Position numbers and translations under genes: made by a program. The notes under the pieces are model-generated. The model did not search any database. It was not told where the DNA came from and saw only the letters and a list, made by a program, of their open reading frames with translations. Positions 1 to 7,941 of a stretch of 25,952 nt of DNA are shown in pieces. Every line of letters starts with the position of its first letter. Within the stretch, counting starts at the first letter, position 1. The DNA comes from SIG575 sp964474295 (lineage in GTDB: Bacteria > Bacillota > Clostridia > Oscillospirales > Acutalibacteraceae), in NCBI GenBank assembly GCA_964474295.1, contig CAYYRN010000028.1, positions 1 through 25,952 on the forward strand, read 5' to 3'.

Positions 1-487
1 TATCCGCATTTCTGTGAGCATCGGCAATTTCCTTGTCGTAAATTTCGGAAAGCCAATAGTTTGCCGTAATTGCACCTGAGTTTGAAAGAATAAGTCCGCC
101 AACGGAATAAGTTACGGTTGAATTTTCTTTTACTCGCCAGTCGCTTACATTAACATAGTTATCGACAAGGTCTTTATAGTCAAGAAGCGTACCCTTGATG
201 TTACGAAGCTTTTCACGCTGTTTTCTGTAAAGAATGTAAGATTTTGAAACATCGGCATATCCTGCCTGAACCAAAACGGACTCAACACTGTCCTGAATAT
301 TTTCAACGGTGATAAGCGAATCTTTGATTTTGGGTTCAAATTCCGCAGTAACTTTAAGTGCGAGAAAATCGATTACACTGTCGTTATAATCTTTTTCGCA
401 CGATTCAAAAGCCTGTTTGATGGCTGTTGTGATTTTTTTAATGTCAAAGTCTACAACATTTCCGTCTCTTTTTTGTACACGGTACAT
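1..487 (-). CDS. nrdD: Anaerobic ribonucleoside-triphosphate reductase, N-terminal part (runs off the left edge)
   Basis: Class III reductase makes deoxyribonucleotides from ribonucleoside triphosphates without oxygen, using a glycyl radical installed by NrdG. Only the first 162 residues or so lie in the window. They start MYRVQKRDGNVVDFDIKKI, the usual opening of an ATP-cone allosteric domain (roughly residues 1-90). The catalytic domain then begins, with the family-typical RVKENSTVTYSVGGL and a stretch ending EIYDKEIADAHRNAD. The glycyl-radical site would be off the window. The ATG at 487 is preceded by GGAGGTAAAAGTT on the minus strand. A strong promoter and NrdR-like boxes lie upstream. 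The identification rests on recognising the sequence of this well-conserved family and is firm. Confidence 0.95.
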   Translation of the reverse strand, partial: MYRVQKRDGNVVDFDIKKITTAIKQAFESCEKDYNDSVIDFLALKVTAEFEPKIKDSLITVENIQDSVESVLVQAGYADVSKSYILYRKQREKLRNIKGTLLDYKDLVDNYVNVSDWRVKENSTVTYSVGGLILSNSGAITANYWLSEIYDKEIADAHRNAD

Positions 488-540
488 AACTTTTACCTCC
501 GATAATAAATTTTACGTCATATTTTGCGACCACGGGCATT

Positions 541-569
541 ATTGTAGCACAAGATATTCACGTTGTCAA
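541..569 (-). promoter_or_regulatory. Sigma-A type promoter of nrdD
   Basis: On the minus strand a perfect -35 TTGACA (569-564) is followed by a 17-base spacer and a -10 TACAAT (546-541). Transcription should start near 534, giving a leader of about 45 bases before the nrdD ATG at 487. A candidate NrdR half-box fills the spacer. Confidence 0.8.
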
Positions 570-592
570 CACTTTTTCACAAGATATTGTGG
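547..592. promoter_or_regulatory. Proximal pair of candidate NrdR boxes over the nrdD promoter
   Basis: TCACAAGATATTGTGG (577-592) matches the known NrdR box consensus (acaCwAtATaTwGtgt) at 13 of 16 positions. A second copy, GCACAAGATATTCACG (547-562), keeps only the left half. The two start 30 bases apart, close to the three-helical-turn spacing usual for NrdR box pairs. The upstream box sits just before the -35 and the degenerate one fills the -35/-10 spacer, which suits repression of nrdD. NrdR itself is not in the window. Confidence 0.7.
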
Positions 593-688
593 TTATTTTT
601 TAATATTTTTCTAAATATGGTGTGATTTTAGCATTAAAAACTCGTCGTAAATCGCAAAAAAGTCCCCGAAATTCCCATAACATCAGGC

Positions 689-720
689 TTTTGCAAAATA
701 TCGGCATATTTTTCGCAAAA
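689..720. repeat. AT-rich imperfect inverted repeat next to the distal NrdR box
   Basis: TTTTGC (689-694) and GCAAAA (715-720) flank AAAATAT and ATATTTT arms around a short cggc centre, with a two-base bulge on one side. It abuts the NrdR-like box at 720. It may be an operator or a chance AT-rich palindrome. Confidence 0.3.
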
Positions 721-785
721 CACTACATATTGTGTTTGGTTTTAAAAAAACTTTGTTTTTTGAAAAAATGCACTACATATAGTGG
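720..785. promoter_or_regulatory. Distal pair of candidate NrdR boxes
   Basis: ACACTACATATTGTGT (720-735) matches the NrdR consensus at 15 of 16 positions, and GCACTACATATAGTGG (770-785) at 13 of 16. Their centres are 50 bases apart, near five helical turns. They lie 130-200 bases upstream of the nrdD promoter in the 377-base region between nrdD and the peptidase gene. No coding sequence was seen there. No convincing second promoter was found around them, so they may act by looping or serve a promoter not recognised here. Confidence 0.65.
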
Positions 786-825
786 AAGTGATTTTTGTGT
801 GCAAAAGCTTATTGTCGTCACAAGT

Positions 826-856
826 AAAAAGCCGAACCTCACACGGCTCGGCTTCC
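826..856 (-). terminator. Rho-independent terminator of the M14 peptidase gene
   Basis: On the minus strand, AAGCCGAGCC and GGTTCGGCTT form a stem around a GTGTGA loop and run into a T tract. It starts about 10 bases past the stop codon at 865. Confidence 0.85.
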
Positions 857-864
857 CGTTCGTA

Positions 865-2817
865 TTATATCATACCCTGAATAAACGCATATCTCGTTTT
901 TGTCCAATTCGTAAGAGAATCAAATTCATTAGTCCTTGAAATTTCGTAGCGATAATTTTTGTCAAGAGCCACAAGCTCAACGCAAAAACCGGGTTTGTTA
1001 AATTCGGCTCTGAACCAATTTTCAAAGCCTCCGCCGTAGCCGTTGGGGTCGGTGGTTGTGGGCGATTTGACAAAGCCGCACGTTTTGTGAAGTCGGTTTA
1101 CAAGCTTTTCATCCCCCGGCACAACACCGTTTTTGCTGTCACGCCAATAAACATTGTTGCCGTAAAGGTGCATAGAATAAAGCCATTCAAAATTATTATT
1201 TTCGCACAAAGCGATAAGTGCTTTTGTTTCAGGCTCGGAGGCGGCTGATTTACCCTTGTAATTTTCATATTTCGTCGTTTTGCCGTCCGTCACTTTATCC
1301 CAGCAAAACGGGAAATTTCTGTTGAGGTTTACTCCGTTTGCATTGCGTTTGTAGGTTTCATCTTTATATGACTTATCATACAGCGTCTTCTTTTTGTTCG
1401 TTACTATATCAAGCCCGTCGGGGTTGGACATAGGCACTATATACAATGTATATTCATCAAGAAGCTTTACCATATCGTAATCGCCGTACTTACCTGTTTT
1501 TGAATAATACGCCGCCGCATATTCCTCGACGCACCTCATAGTAAAACCGATTGTCAGATATTCTCTTGAGTGTATGCCTGCCGTAACGAGTGCTTTTTTC
1601 TCTCCCCTGCCGAGCTTTATAAGAGGGATTGGCGAGCCTTTGACGGAATAGCCGATAACATCGGTTTTGATAAGAGAAGAATAAGTCTGCTGCAAGGTTT
1701 TTATATCTTTTCTTACCTGTGCCGCCGTGTAAGCCTTTTTGTAGTTTACTATTCTAACGGTGATTTTGCAGGATGCGGTTTTGCCGTTATAGGTGGTCAC
1801 GGTGACGGTGGTTGTGCCTTTTTTCAGTGGTGTTACAACACCGGATGAGCTTACGCTTGCGACAGCCGGATTGCTTGAAACCCAAGTTTTCCCCGCACAC
1901 GCACAGCCGGAGGGAACGGAGGCTTTGAGGGTGTAGGTTTGGTTCATAAAAACTGTTTTTTTCTCACATTGCAGGGAAACGGATGTGGGTGCTTTTTTGA
2001 CCGTGACCGTGCATTTTGCACTGACACCGTTGAAAGCTTTGACCGTAATTACGGCTGTGCCTGTTTTTTTGCCCGTAACAACGCCCGATGAATTTACCGT
2101 GGCTACGGATTTGTCGCTTGATGAAAATTTTCTTGTAAGGGAAGTTTCTTCCGCATTGAACGAAACCTTTAATTTATAGCTGTCTTTTACACCTATCGAA
2201 ATTTTCGATTTGTTGAGTTTAACCGTCTGCGGTGCTTTTTTGACGGTGACGGAGCATTTTTCTTCATACGAGCCGCACGAAGCGGTAATGACGGCTTTGC
2301 CCTCTTTTATCGCTTTGATTTTACCGTCGGAATTTACAGAAGCTACCGATTTATCGGAGGATGAGAAAACAAGCTGTAAATTATCCTCATCGGATTTGGC
2401 TTTTAAAGTATACGTTTCACCTTTTCCCAAAGAAACGCTGTTTTTTGTCAAAGAAAAAACAATTTCTTTTTCGGTATGAATACCTTCTATTTCGGAAAAA
2501 GGCGAGTAAACCTCGATAACCGAGCCTCTTGAACCTCTTACCTTATAAAAATAGTCGGTATCGGCAGTCAGATTTCTGTCTGTGTAGGAGTTTCCCTTGA
2601 CCTCGGCAATTTTGGAAAAGCCGTCTTCTGCCGAAGTTGCTCTGTAAACGTAAAACTTATTTTGCTGTTTTGTGCTTTCCCAACTGAGCTTTGCCGAATT
2701 TGAAGTTACACTCTCAATGCTCAGCTTTACCGTGTTTTCTTCCGCAGCAAAAACATTCAGCGAAAACATCGATATAAAACTTATCAAAAACAAAACAAAA
2801 GAAACAGCTTTTTTCAT
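865..2817 (-). CDS. Secreted M14 zinc carboxypeptidase with FN3 and three BIG2 Ig-like domains
   Basis: A 650-residue exported metallopeptidase. A signal peptide (about 1-25, MKKAVSFVLFLISFISMFS) is followed by a fibronectin type III-like domain (about 28-120). Three bacterial Ig-like BIG2 repeats follow to about 355, with recurring SSSDKSVA.VNSSG and G.A.ITV motifs. The M14 catalytic domain runs from about 359 to the end. Zinc ligands HSRE (His416, Glu419) and the SMH histidine (550), the NLNRNF arginine (500) and the FCVEL catalytic glutamate (614) are all present, so it should be active. M14 enzymes of this type cleave C-terminal residues or peptidoglycan stem peptides; the substrate here is unknown. 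The ATG at 2817 is chosen because GGAGG precedes it and the signal peptide begins there. A paralogous catalytic domain is encoded at 6833-7825. Confidence 0.9.
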   Translation of the reverse strand: MKKAVSFVLFLISFISMFSLNVFAAEENTVKLSIESVTSNSAKLSWESTKQQNKFYVYRATSAEDGFSKIAEVKGNSYTDRNLTADTDYFYKVRGSRGSVIEVYSPFSEIEGIHTEKEIVFSLTKNSVSLGKGETYTLKAKSDEDNLQLVFSSSDKSVASVNSDGKIKAIKEGKAVITASCGSYEEKCSVTVKKAPQTVKLNKSKISIGVKDSYKLKVSFNAEETSLTRKFSSSDKSVATVNSSGVVTGKKTGTAVITVKAFNGVSAKCTVTVKKAPTSVSLQCEKKTVFMNQTYTLKASVPSGCACAGKTWVSSNPAVASVSSSGVVTPLKKGTTTVTVTTYNGKTASCKITVRIVNYKKAYTAAQVRKDIKTLQQTYSSLIKTDVIGYSVKGSPIPLIKLGRGEKKALVTAGIHSREYLTIGFTMRCVEEYAAAYYSKTGKYGDYDMVKLLDEYTLYIVPMSNPDGLDIVTNKKKTLYDKSYKDETYKRNANGVNLNRNFPFCWDKVTDGKTTKYENYKGKSAASEPETKALIALCENNNFEWLYSMHLYGNNVYWRDSKNGVVPGDEKLVNRLHKTCGFVKSPTTTDPNGYGGGFENWFRAEFNKPGFCVELVALDKNYRYEISRTNEFDSLTNWTKTRYAFIQGMI

Positions 2818-2873
2818 CAATATCACAACCTCCGAATTGTTTAGACGATACACTATTATTTGTCTTTTCGGAA

Positions 2874-2902
2874 ATTATATCACAATGATTTTATGTTTAC
2901 AA
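2874..2902 (-). promoter_or_regulatory. Promoter of the secreted M14 peptidase
   Basis: On the minus strand, TTGTAA (2902-2897), a 17-base spacer and TATAAT (2879-2874). The start should fall near 2867, about 50 bases upstream of the ATG. It diverges from the gntR operon promoter about 20 bases away. Confidence 0.6.
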
Positions 2903-2922
2903 GAAAAAATTTATAAAAAGTA

Positions 2923-2950
2923 TTGACAAACGTTTTTGTTGATGTATAAT
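2923..2950 (+). promoter_or_regulatory. Promoter of the gntR-ABC-peptidase operon
   Basis: A perfect -35 TTGACA (2923-2928) and a perfect -10 TATAAT (2945-2950) are separated by 16 bases. A large palindrome follows the -10 directly, so a strong promoter under tight repression is likely. Confidence 0.85.
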
Positions 2951-2981
2951 GTAACTGTGATAGCACTGATATTACAGTTAT
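2951..2981. promoter_or_regulatory. 31-base imperfect palindrome, likely GntR operator
   Basis: TAACTGT (2952-2958) is mirrored by ACAGTTA (2974-2980), and the inner bases (ATA..CA and TG..TAT) also pair, giving a near-symmetric site centred on 2966. It begins at the base after the -10 hexamer and covers the expected transcription start. Autorepression by the adjacent GntR protein is the simplest reading; this is inference from position. Confidence 0.6.
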
Positions 2982-3004
2982 CATACATAAAGGAGGCGAG
3001 ATAA

Positions 3005-3382
3005 TTGATAACAATCGACTACAAAAGCAGACTGCCGGTTTATGAGCAAATCAAAAACCAAATTATGACACTCATTCAAATCGGTATTTTAAAAAGCAAT
3101 CAACAACTGCCCTCCATACGTTCGCTTTCTTCCGAGACGGGCGTTAACGTAAACACCGTCAAAAGAGCGATACAGGAGCTTGAGGAAATGGGCGTTATTT
3201 ATTCCGTTCCCGGCAGAGGCAGTTATGTCAGCGAAGACGCTTTTTCCAACTCAAGAATAAAAGAAAAGGCAATGGAAGAAATCCGCCACACAATTATTTC
3301 GGCTATTCCAAAAGGAATTACCAAGGAGGATGTGCTGAAAATAATCGATAAAATTTTCACGGAGGTTAAGATTTATGATTGA
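3005..3382 (+). CDS. GntR-family transcriptional regulator, YtrA subfamily
   Basis: A 125-residue repressor made of an N-terminal winged-helix domain (about 10-78) and a short C-terminal helical tail, the size and plan of the YtrA subfamily rather than the longer FadR or HutC types. The stretches PVYEQIKNQI, LPSIRSLSSETGVNVNTVKRA and GVIYSVPGRGSYV are typical of GntR DNA-binding heads. The start is a TTG preceded by AAAGGAGG with about 8 bases between. The stop overlaps the ABC ATPase start by 8 bases, so translation is coupled. YtrA-type regulators usually repress the ABC operon they head; the palindrome just upstream supports this. Confidence 0.9.
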   Translation: MITIDYKSRLPVYEQIKNQIMTLIQIGILKSNQQLPSIRSLSSETGVNVNTVKRAIQELEEMGVIYSVPGRGSYVSEDAFSNSRIKEKAMEEIRHTIISAIPKGITKEDVLKIIDKIFTEVKIYD

Positions 3383-4271
3383 AATAAACAACGTAACCAA
3401 AAAATTCGGTGACTTTACCGCAATTGAAAATATGTCATTTCAGGTTTCAAACGGTTCGGTATACGGTCTGGTCGGATACAACGGTGCCGGAAAAACAACG
3501 CTTTTGAAAACGATTGCGGACGTATACCGTGCAGACGGCGGAACAATCACAATTGACGGACAGGAAATAAAAGACAGCAAAGAACAAAAAGAAAAAATAT
3601 TTTATGTGCCGGACGACCTTTATTTTGTAGCCAATTCCACAATGGAAAAAATGGCAAAGTTTTATGCCGGATTTTATCCGACGTTTAACTTTGAAACATT
3701 TGAAAAGCTTACAAAGGTTTTCGGCTTAAATCCGAAAAAACGTCTTAACGGCTTTTCAAAAGGTATGCAGCGTCAAGCCGAAATGGTACTTGCAATGTCG
3801 GCAAGACCAAGGGTTCTTCTGCTTGACGAATCGTTTGACGGTCTTGATCCCTCAAAAAGAGCTTTGATGCGTGATTTGATTATTGAATATGCCGGCGACA
3901 CGGATGCTTGCGTGATAATTTCATCACACAATTTGCATGAGCTTGAAAATATGTGCGACCACGTCGGACTTATCAGCGGAAAGAACCTTGTGATTAACGC
4001 ATCCGTTGACGATATGAGCGCAAGCATTTGCAAATTCCGAATTATTTTCAACGACAAGCGTGACAAAGAGGATTTTGAAAGCTTTGACGTAAGAAGCTTC
4101 AAGCGTGACGGCAAAATAATCACGATGACCATAGCGGGAGATTACGAAGAAAACGAAAGAAAGCTCAGCGATATGGCTCCCCTGCTGCTTGAAAAATATC
4201 CGCTGACACTTGAAGAAATATTCTTAAATGAAATGGAGGATAAAAGCTATGACCTTACCGAAATATTTTGA
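3375..4271 (+). CDS. ABC transporter ATP-binding protein (YtrB-like)
   Basis: A 298-residue ATPase that would power the permease encoded next. Visible motifs are Walker A GYNGAGKT (34-41), the signature region FSKGMQRQ (127-134), Walker B VLLLDE (147-152) and the H-loop His185 in ISSHN. The usual proline of Walker A (GPNGAGKT) is tyrosine here, a mild change. The C-terminal 80 residues are a less conserved tail found in many exporter ATPases. It overlaps gntR upstream and the permease downstream by 23 bases. The substrate cannot be read from the sequence; relatives act in envelope-stress or antibiotic responses. Confidence 0.93.
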   Translation: MIEINNVTKKFGDFTAIENMSFQVSNGSVYGLVGYNGAGKTTLLKTIADVYRADGGTITIDGQEIKDSKEQKEKIFYVPDDLYFVANSTMEKMAKFYAGFYPTFNFETFEKLTKVFGLNPKKRLNGFSKGMQRQAEMVLAMSARPRVLLLDESFDGLDPSKRALMRDLIIEYAGDTDACVIISSHNLHELENMCDHVGLISGKNLVINASVDDMSASICKFRIIFNDKRDKEDFESFDVRSFKRDGKIITMTIAGDYEENERKLSDMAPLLLEKYPLTLEEIFLNEMEDKSYDLTEIF

Positions 4272-6836
4272 CAGCTCTTTCAAATCAATGTTTAAAAACC
4301 GATTCAAAAGCTCACTTGCTTTTCCTGTTTTCGGTTCGCTTATTTTATTTATTTCCGCAGTGATTATCCCTTTTTCTACCGTAATATCGATGAACAATAT
4401 GGAAACCGGAGCATATTACGATTATCTCCCCCAAATCGATAACGTAAAGTACCTTCTTTTTGCGAATTTTCACGAATTAGGCAGTTATTTTCCCGATTCC
4501 ACCGTTATACTTTACTTTGTGACGGTAATAGCATCGATTTTGACGGCAATAACTGCTTTTGCGCATTTGTCGAACAAAAGAACAGCCAATGTTTATTACT
4601 CGCTCGGTCTTTCAAGGACAACGCTTTTTGCTTCCACATATGCTTCGGGTGCGGTTTCCGTTGTCGGAATGATTGTGATTCCTTTTTTCCTTTCGTTCAT
4701 TGTCAACGCTTTTTCCTTCGGCATTTCCAAAGAGCTGATGATAGCCTTGATTTACACGGTTGCAACGCTCTCAAACGTTGCGCTTACGGCTTACACGCTC
4801 GGCTCGATTGCGATGGTGCTTTCGGGAATGTTTTTTGAGGGTGCTTTCTTTGCATTCTTTCTCAACTCAGTCAGTGCGATTTTTACATTCGCCGGCTATT
4901 TTTTCGGCGGTTCTCTTCTCACAGGCAGCTTGGGTGAAATTGCGGAACTTGACATTTATTCACCTTTTACAGATGTGTTTACTTTATCATTCCTCGGCAA
5001 ATATTCGTTCTTCAACTCTCTTTCGCACGATGCCCGGACAGTCGAGGACCTTTCCTGCTGCCTTTACACATCGGATATCGAAAANNNNNNNNNNNNNNNN
5101 NNNNNNNNNNNNNNNNNNNNNNNNNNNNNNNNNNNNNNNNNNNNNNNNNNNNNNNNNNNNNNNNNNNNNNNNNNNNNNNNNNNNTTCAAGATTATCTTTC
5201 CGCAGAAAAATGGAGCAGTCCGAACGTAACGTCACTCATCATCTGGACGCTTGTTCTTGTCGGACTTATTTTTGTTGCAAATTATGCTTTCAACCGCAAG
5301 AAAGTCGAAAACATCGGATTTTTCGCTTCGAGCAAGGTTCTTTACCGCATTTTCTGCGGCACGCTTATTGTGGGCTTTGCCTCGCTCGGATGTTCCGGCG
5401 GCATAAACAACACAAAAGGTATTACATGGCTTTACATCCTTATCGTGCTTGCCGTATGCTTAGCCTTTAATCTTCTTTTCACATTTATAATTTCAAAGCT
5501 TTCAAGAATCAATTTCAAGCGGGAAATAAAATTTTCCTATGTTTATTCATTAGCTGTAATTCTTTTTGCTTTCGTTTTTTCAACGGGATTTTTCGGCTAC
5601 GCAAACAGGATTCCGTCGGTTGAAAAGGTGTCGGAGGTCAAGGTTACTTCCATGTCATTTTACGGTGACACGAGAGATTACGACAATGATTCAATATACC
5701 TCGATTACGACAGTGTTTCAATATACGACGATTACGCTACTTTCATTAACTGCATCACACTCAACGGATATGATGAATTAGGCCAATACACCTTCAAGAC
5801 AAGCGCCGACATCACAAACGTTGAGGAATTTCACAAGGCTTTGATAAAGGCGGACAGTGCAAAAATTTCAAACAAATATGCCGAAACAAAGGTATTTGCG
5901 AAAATCAAAATAGAATACACCCTTAAAAACGGCAAAACCATAAATAGAGTTTATAACCGCATTACTCCTCAAATTATCGAGCAGTTCATAAATTACAAGG
6001 GCGTCAGCGACAACATCAAAAGCAATTTGATAAGCCAAATCAAAACATCGGTTGAAAAGGCAATAACTGACAAAGGCTACCCCGACTTTTCCGAATATCT
6101 CGGAAAATACGTGACCGCTTTTTCAAGCGACCTCACAAGCGCCCACAATATCAATCTCAGCGACGAGCAGTTAAACGCTTTGGCTGACGCTTGCTCAAAG
6201 GACATCGAAAAATTGTCTGCCAAAAAACTGCTTTCACCCTCCTCAAAATGCTTGGGTGTTATTGCAATAAGAAACAACAACCGCATAACAGAGATTGGTG
6301 AAAACGAAGAAGAAGTATTACTTGGATACACAAAAGATTTGGATTACTCCTACCTTCCAACGGAACATTCCGGTTTTGACGAGCGATGCATCATAGTAAT
6401 CAACGAGGATATGGAAAACACGGTAAATTGGGCAAAGCAGGCGGGAGTTTACAAGTATTTCGCTAAGGACACAAAAGCCGTGGTATCCAATGTTGAAGCC
6501 GTATACGTCAACTCATCATTCTTCAAGCACGAAATTTCAAAAAGCAATCGCACCAACCTTTTGTTTGCGGGAAAAACGAATTTTAGCGATATCAAGCTCA
6601 GCGATTACCGATTCCTTTCGGGTTCACACGATGTATATGACCTGACAGATGATGAAATCAAATACCTGCGTGAAAACGCTAAGCCCCAATATCTTATAAC
6701 CGAAACCGGATATTTCATCAATTTTTCCCTTAGCAAGGGTGGCGACAAATACCGCACCACGGTTTTGTTCGTGCCTGACAGAGTTCTTACGGCAGAGCTT
6801 AAAATCAAGCTTTCCGAAAGCGGTAATGAGAAATGA
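4249..6836 (+). CDS. ABC transporter permease, interrupted by an assembly gap
   Basis: The ATG at 4249 has GGAGG 9 bases upstream and overlaps the ATPase gene. The left part (4249-5084, about 278 residues) holds about six hydrophobic segments of an ABC-2-like permease. After the gap (from 5187) the reading frame continues with QDYLSAEKWSSPNV, further membrane segments, and then a soluble, probably extracytoplasmic region of about 420 residues with no recognised catalytic motif. The frames left and right of the gap differ by 2 modulo 3, but 100 Ns is a placeholder length, so a single intact gene is likely. The layout recalls clostridial permeases with a C-terminal DUF6449-type domain (from memory). 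Its end overlaps the following peptidase start as ATGA. Confidence 0.8.
5085..5184. other. 100-N assembly gap inside the permease gene
   Basis: Exactly 100 Ns. The flanks share no visible overlap, so some coding sequence is missing and its true length is unknown. Confidence 0.98.
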
Positions 6837-7825
6837 AAAGAAAAAGAAGAAGTGCTTTGAAAAAAGTTGTCTTGCTCGTTCTTTGCTCGGCAATTGTTTT
6901 GTCGCTGTTCGCTTTTTGCGGCAAGAACACTTCAAAAACGGTAAATTACGAAAAAGCGTACACTTCCGATAAAGTAATCAGCGATGTTAAATCTTTGAAG
7001 CGAAATTACCGTTCGGTTATCGAAACAGATGTTATAGGCTATTCCCCGAAAGGCTCACCTATCCCCCTGATAAAGCTCGGAAACGGTGAGAAAAAGGCTC
7101 TTATCACAGCCGGCATACATTCACGGGAATATCTTACAATTTCCTTTACAATGAGGTGCGTTGAAGAATATGCCGAGGCATACTGCTCTGACACGGGTAT
7201 GTACGGTGACTATGATATGGTTAAACTTCTTGACGAATACACATTGTATATCGTGCCGATGTCGAACCCCGACGGTCTTGATATTGTGACGGACAAACAG
7301 AAAACCCTGTTTGACGATTCGTATAAAGACGAAACATATGCCCGCAATGCAAACGGAGTTAACCTCAACAGAAACTTCCCCTTTGCGTGGGAGCAAATAA
7401 CCGACAGTCAAGGGCCTGAGCTTTCGACATACAAGGGTGCTTATGCCGCCTCCGAGCCTGAAACGCAGGCATTGATGAAGCTTTGCGAAAATAACAGCTT
7501 TGAGTGGCTTTATTCGATGCATCTTTTCGGCAACAATGTCTATTGGCGTGACAGCGAAAACGGCGTTATACCCGGTGATGAGGAGCTTGCGGATAAGCTT
7601 AGTTCCGTTTGCGGATTTTACAAATCGCCCGAAAGCACAGACCCTAACGGCTACGGCGGAGGATTTGAAAATTGGTTCAGAGCCGAATTTAACAAACCCG
7701 CTTTTTGCGTTGAACTTGTTCCGCTTGAACAGAATTACCAATTTGAAATTTCCAGAACAATAGAATTTAACACCTTGACAAATTGGGAAATTACTCGTTT
7801 TGCATTTATTCAGGGTATGCTGTAA
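6833..7825 (+). CDS. M14 zinc carboxypeptidase, membrane-anchored or exported, in the ABC operon
   Basis: A 330-residue protein with a basic N-terminus and one hydrophobic segment (about 10-28), followed by an M14 catalytic domain (about 39-330). His96 and Glu99 (HSRE), Arg180 (NLNRNF), His230 (SMH) and Glu294 (FCVEL) supply the zinc and catalytic residues. The hydrophobic segment ends LFAFC, but Phe before the Cys is not allowed in a normal lipobox, so lipidation is doubtful and a signal anchor is possible. The catalytic domain aligns without gaps to that of the divergent gene at 865-2817 and is about three-quarters identical by eye, but it lacks the FN3 and BIG2 domains. The start overlaps the permease stop (ATGA), tying it to the transporter. 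Confidence 0.9.
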   Translation: MKRKRRSALKKVVLLVLCSAIVLSLFAFCGKNTSKTVNYEKAYTSDKVISDVKSLKRNYRSVIETDVIGYSPKGSPIPLIKLGNGEKKALITAGIHSREYLTISFTMRCVEEYAEAYCSDTGMYGDYDMVKLLDEYTLYIVPMSNPDGLDIVTDKQKTLFDDSYKDETYARNANGVNLNRNFPFAWEQITDSQGPELSTYKGAYAASEPETQALMKLCENNSFEWLYSMHLFGNNVYWRDSENGVIPGDEELADKLSSVCGFYKSPESTDPNGYGGGFENWFRAEFNKPAFCVELVPLEQNYQFEISRTIEFNTLTNWEITRFAFIQGML

Positions 7826-7829
7826 ACAC

Positions 7830-7863
7830 GGAGCTGTAAAAAACACAAGTTTTTTACAGCTCC
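7830..7863 (+). terminator. Hairpin ending the ABC-peptidase operon
   Basis: Perfect 15-base arms, GGAGCTGTAAAAAAC and GTTTTTTACAGCTCC, enclose an acaa loop. The T run lies inside the stem rather than after it, so termination is less certain than folding. It belongs to a hairpin family found at three other gene ends in this window. Confidence 0.75.
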
Positions 7864-7880
7864 CTTTCCTTAATAAGTAA

Positions 7881-7909
7881 TTGCAATTGAAAATAAAATG
7901 TGTTACAAT
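7881..7909 (+). promoter_or_regulatory. Promoter of mscL
   Basis: TTGCAA (7881-7886), a 17-base spacer and TACAAT (7904-7909). It lies after the hairpin that ends the previous operon and about 32 bases before the mscL ATG. Confidence 0.7.
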
Positions 7910-7941
7910 AGGCGGTGAAATAATAGTAAAGGGTGGGGAAA

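Noticed and set aside
622..939. 105-codon open frame in the nrdD upstream region
   Set aside because: It has no ribosome binding site, runs through the NrdR boxes and the terminator hairpin into the peptidase gene, and its product has no recognisable features.
1700..2480. BIG2 repeats as a possible tandem DNA repeat array
   Set aside because: The three units are similar in protein but diverged in DNA; they are domain repeats within the gene, not a satellite.
4760..5470. Alternative 236-codon frame across the first gap
   Set aside because: Its frame is joined only through Ns, and its product is a low-complexity shadow of the permease, whose membrane segments are clear in the other frame.
6833..6935. 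Lipoprotein signal for the second M14 peptidase
   Set aside because: The candidate lipobox is LFAFC; phenylalanine at -1 is not accepted by signal peptidase II consensus, so it was not called.
7121..7846. 241-codon minus-strand frame opposite the second M14 peptidase
   Set aside because: It is an antisense shadow of a gene with a full set of catalytic motifs, and has no ribosome binding site.
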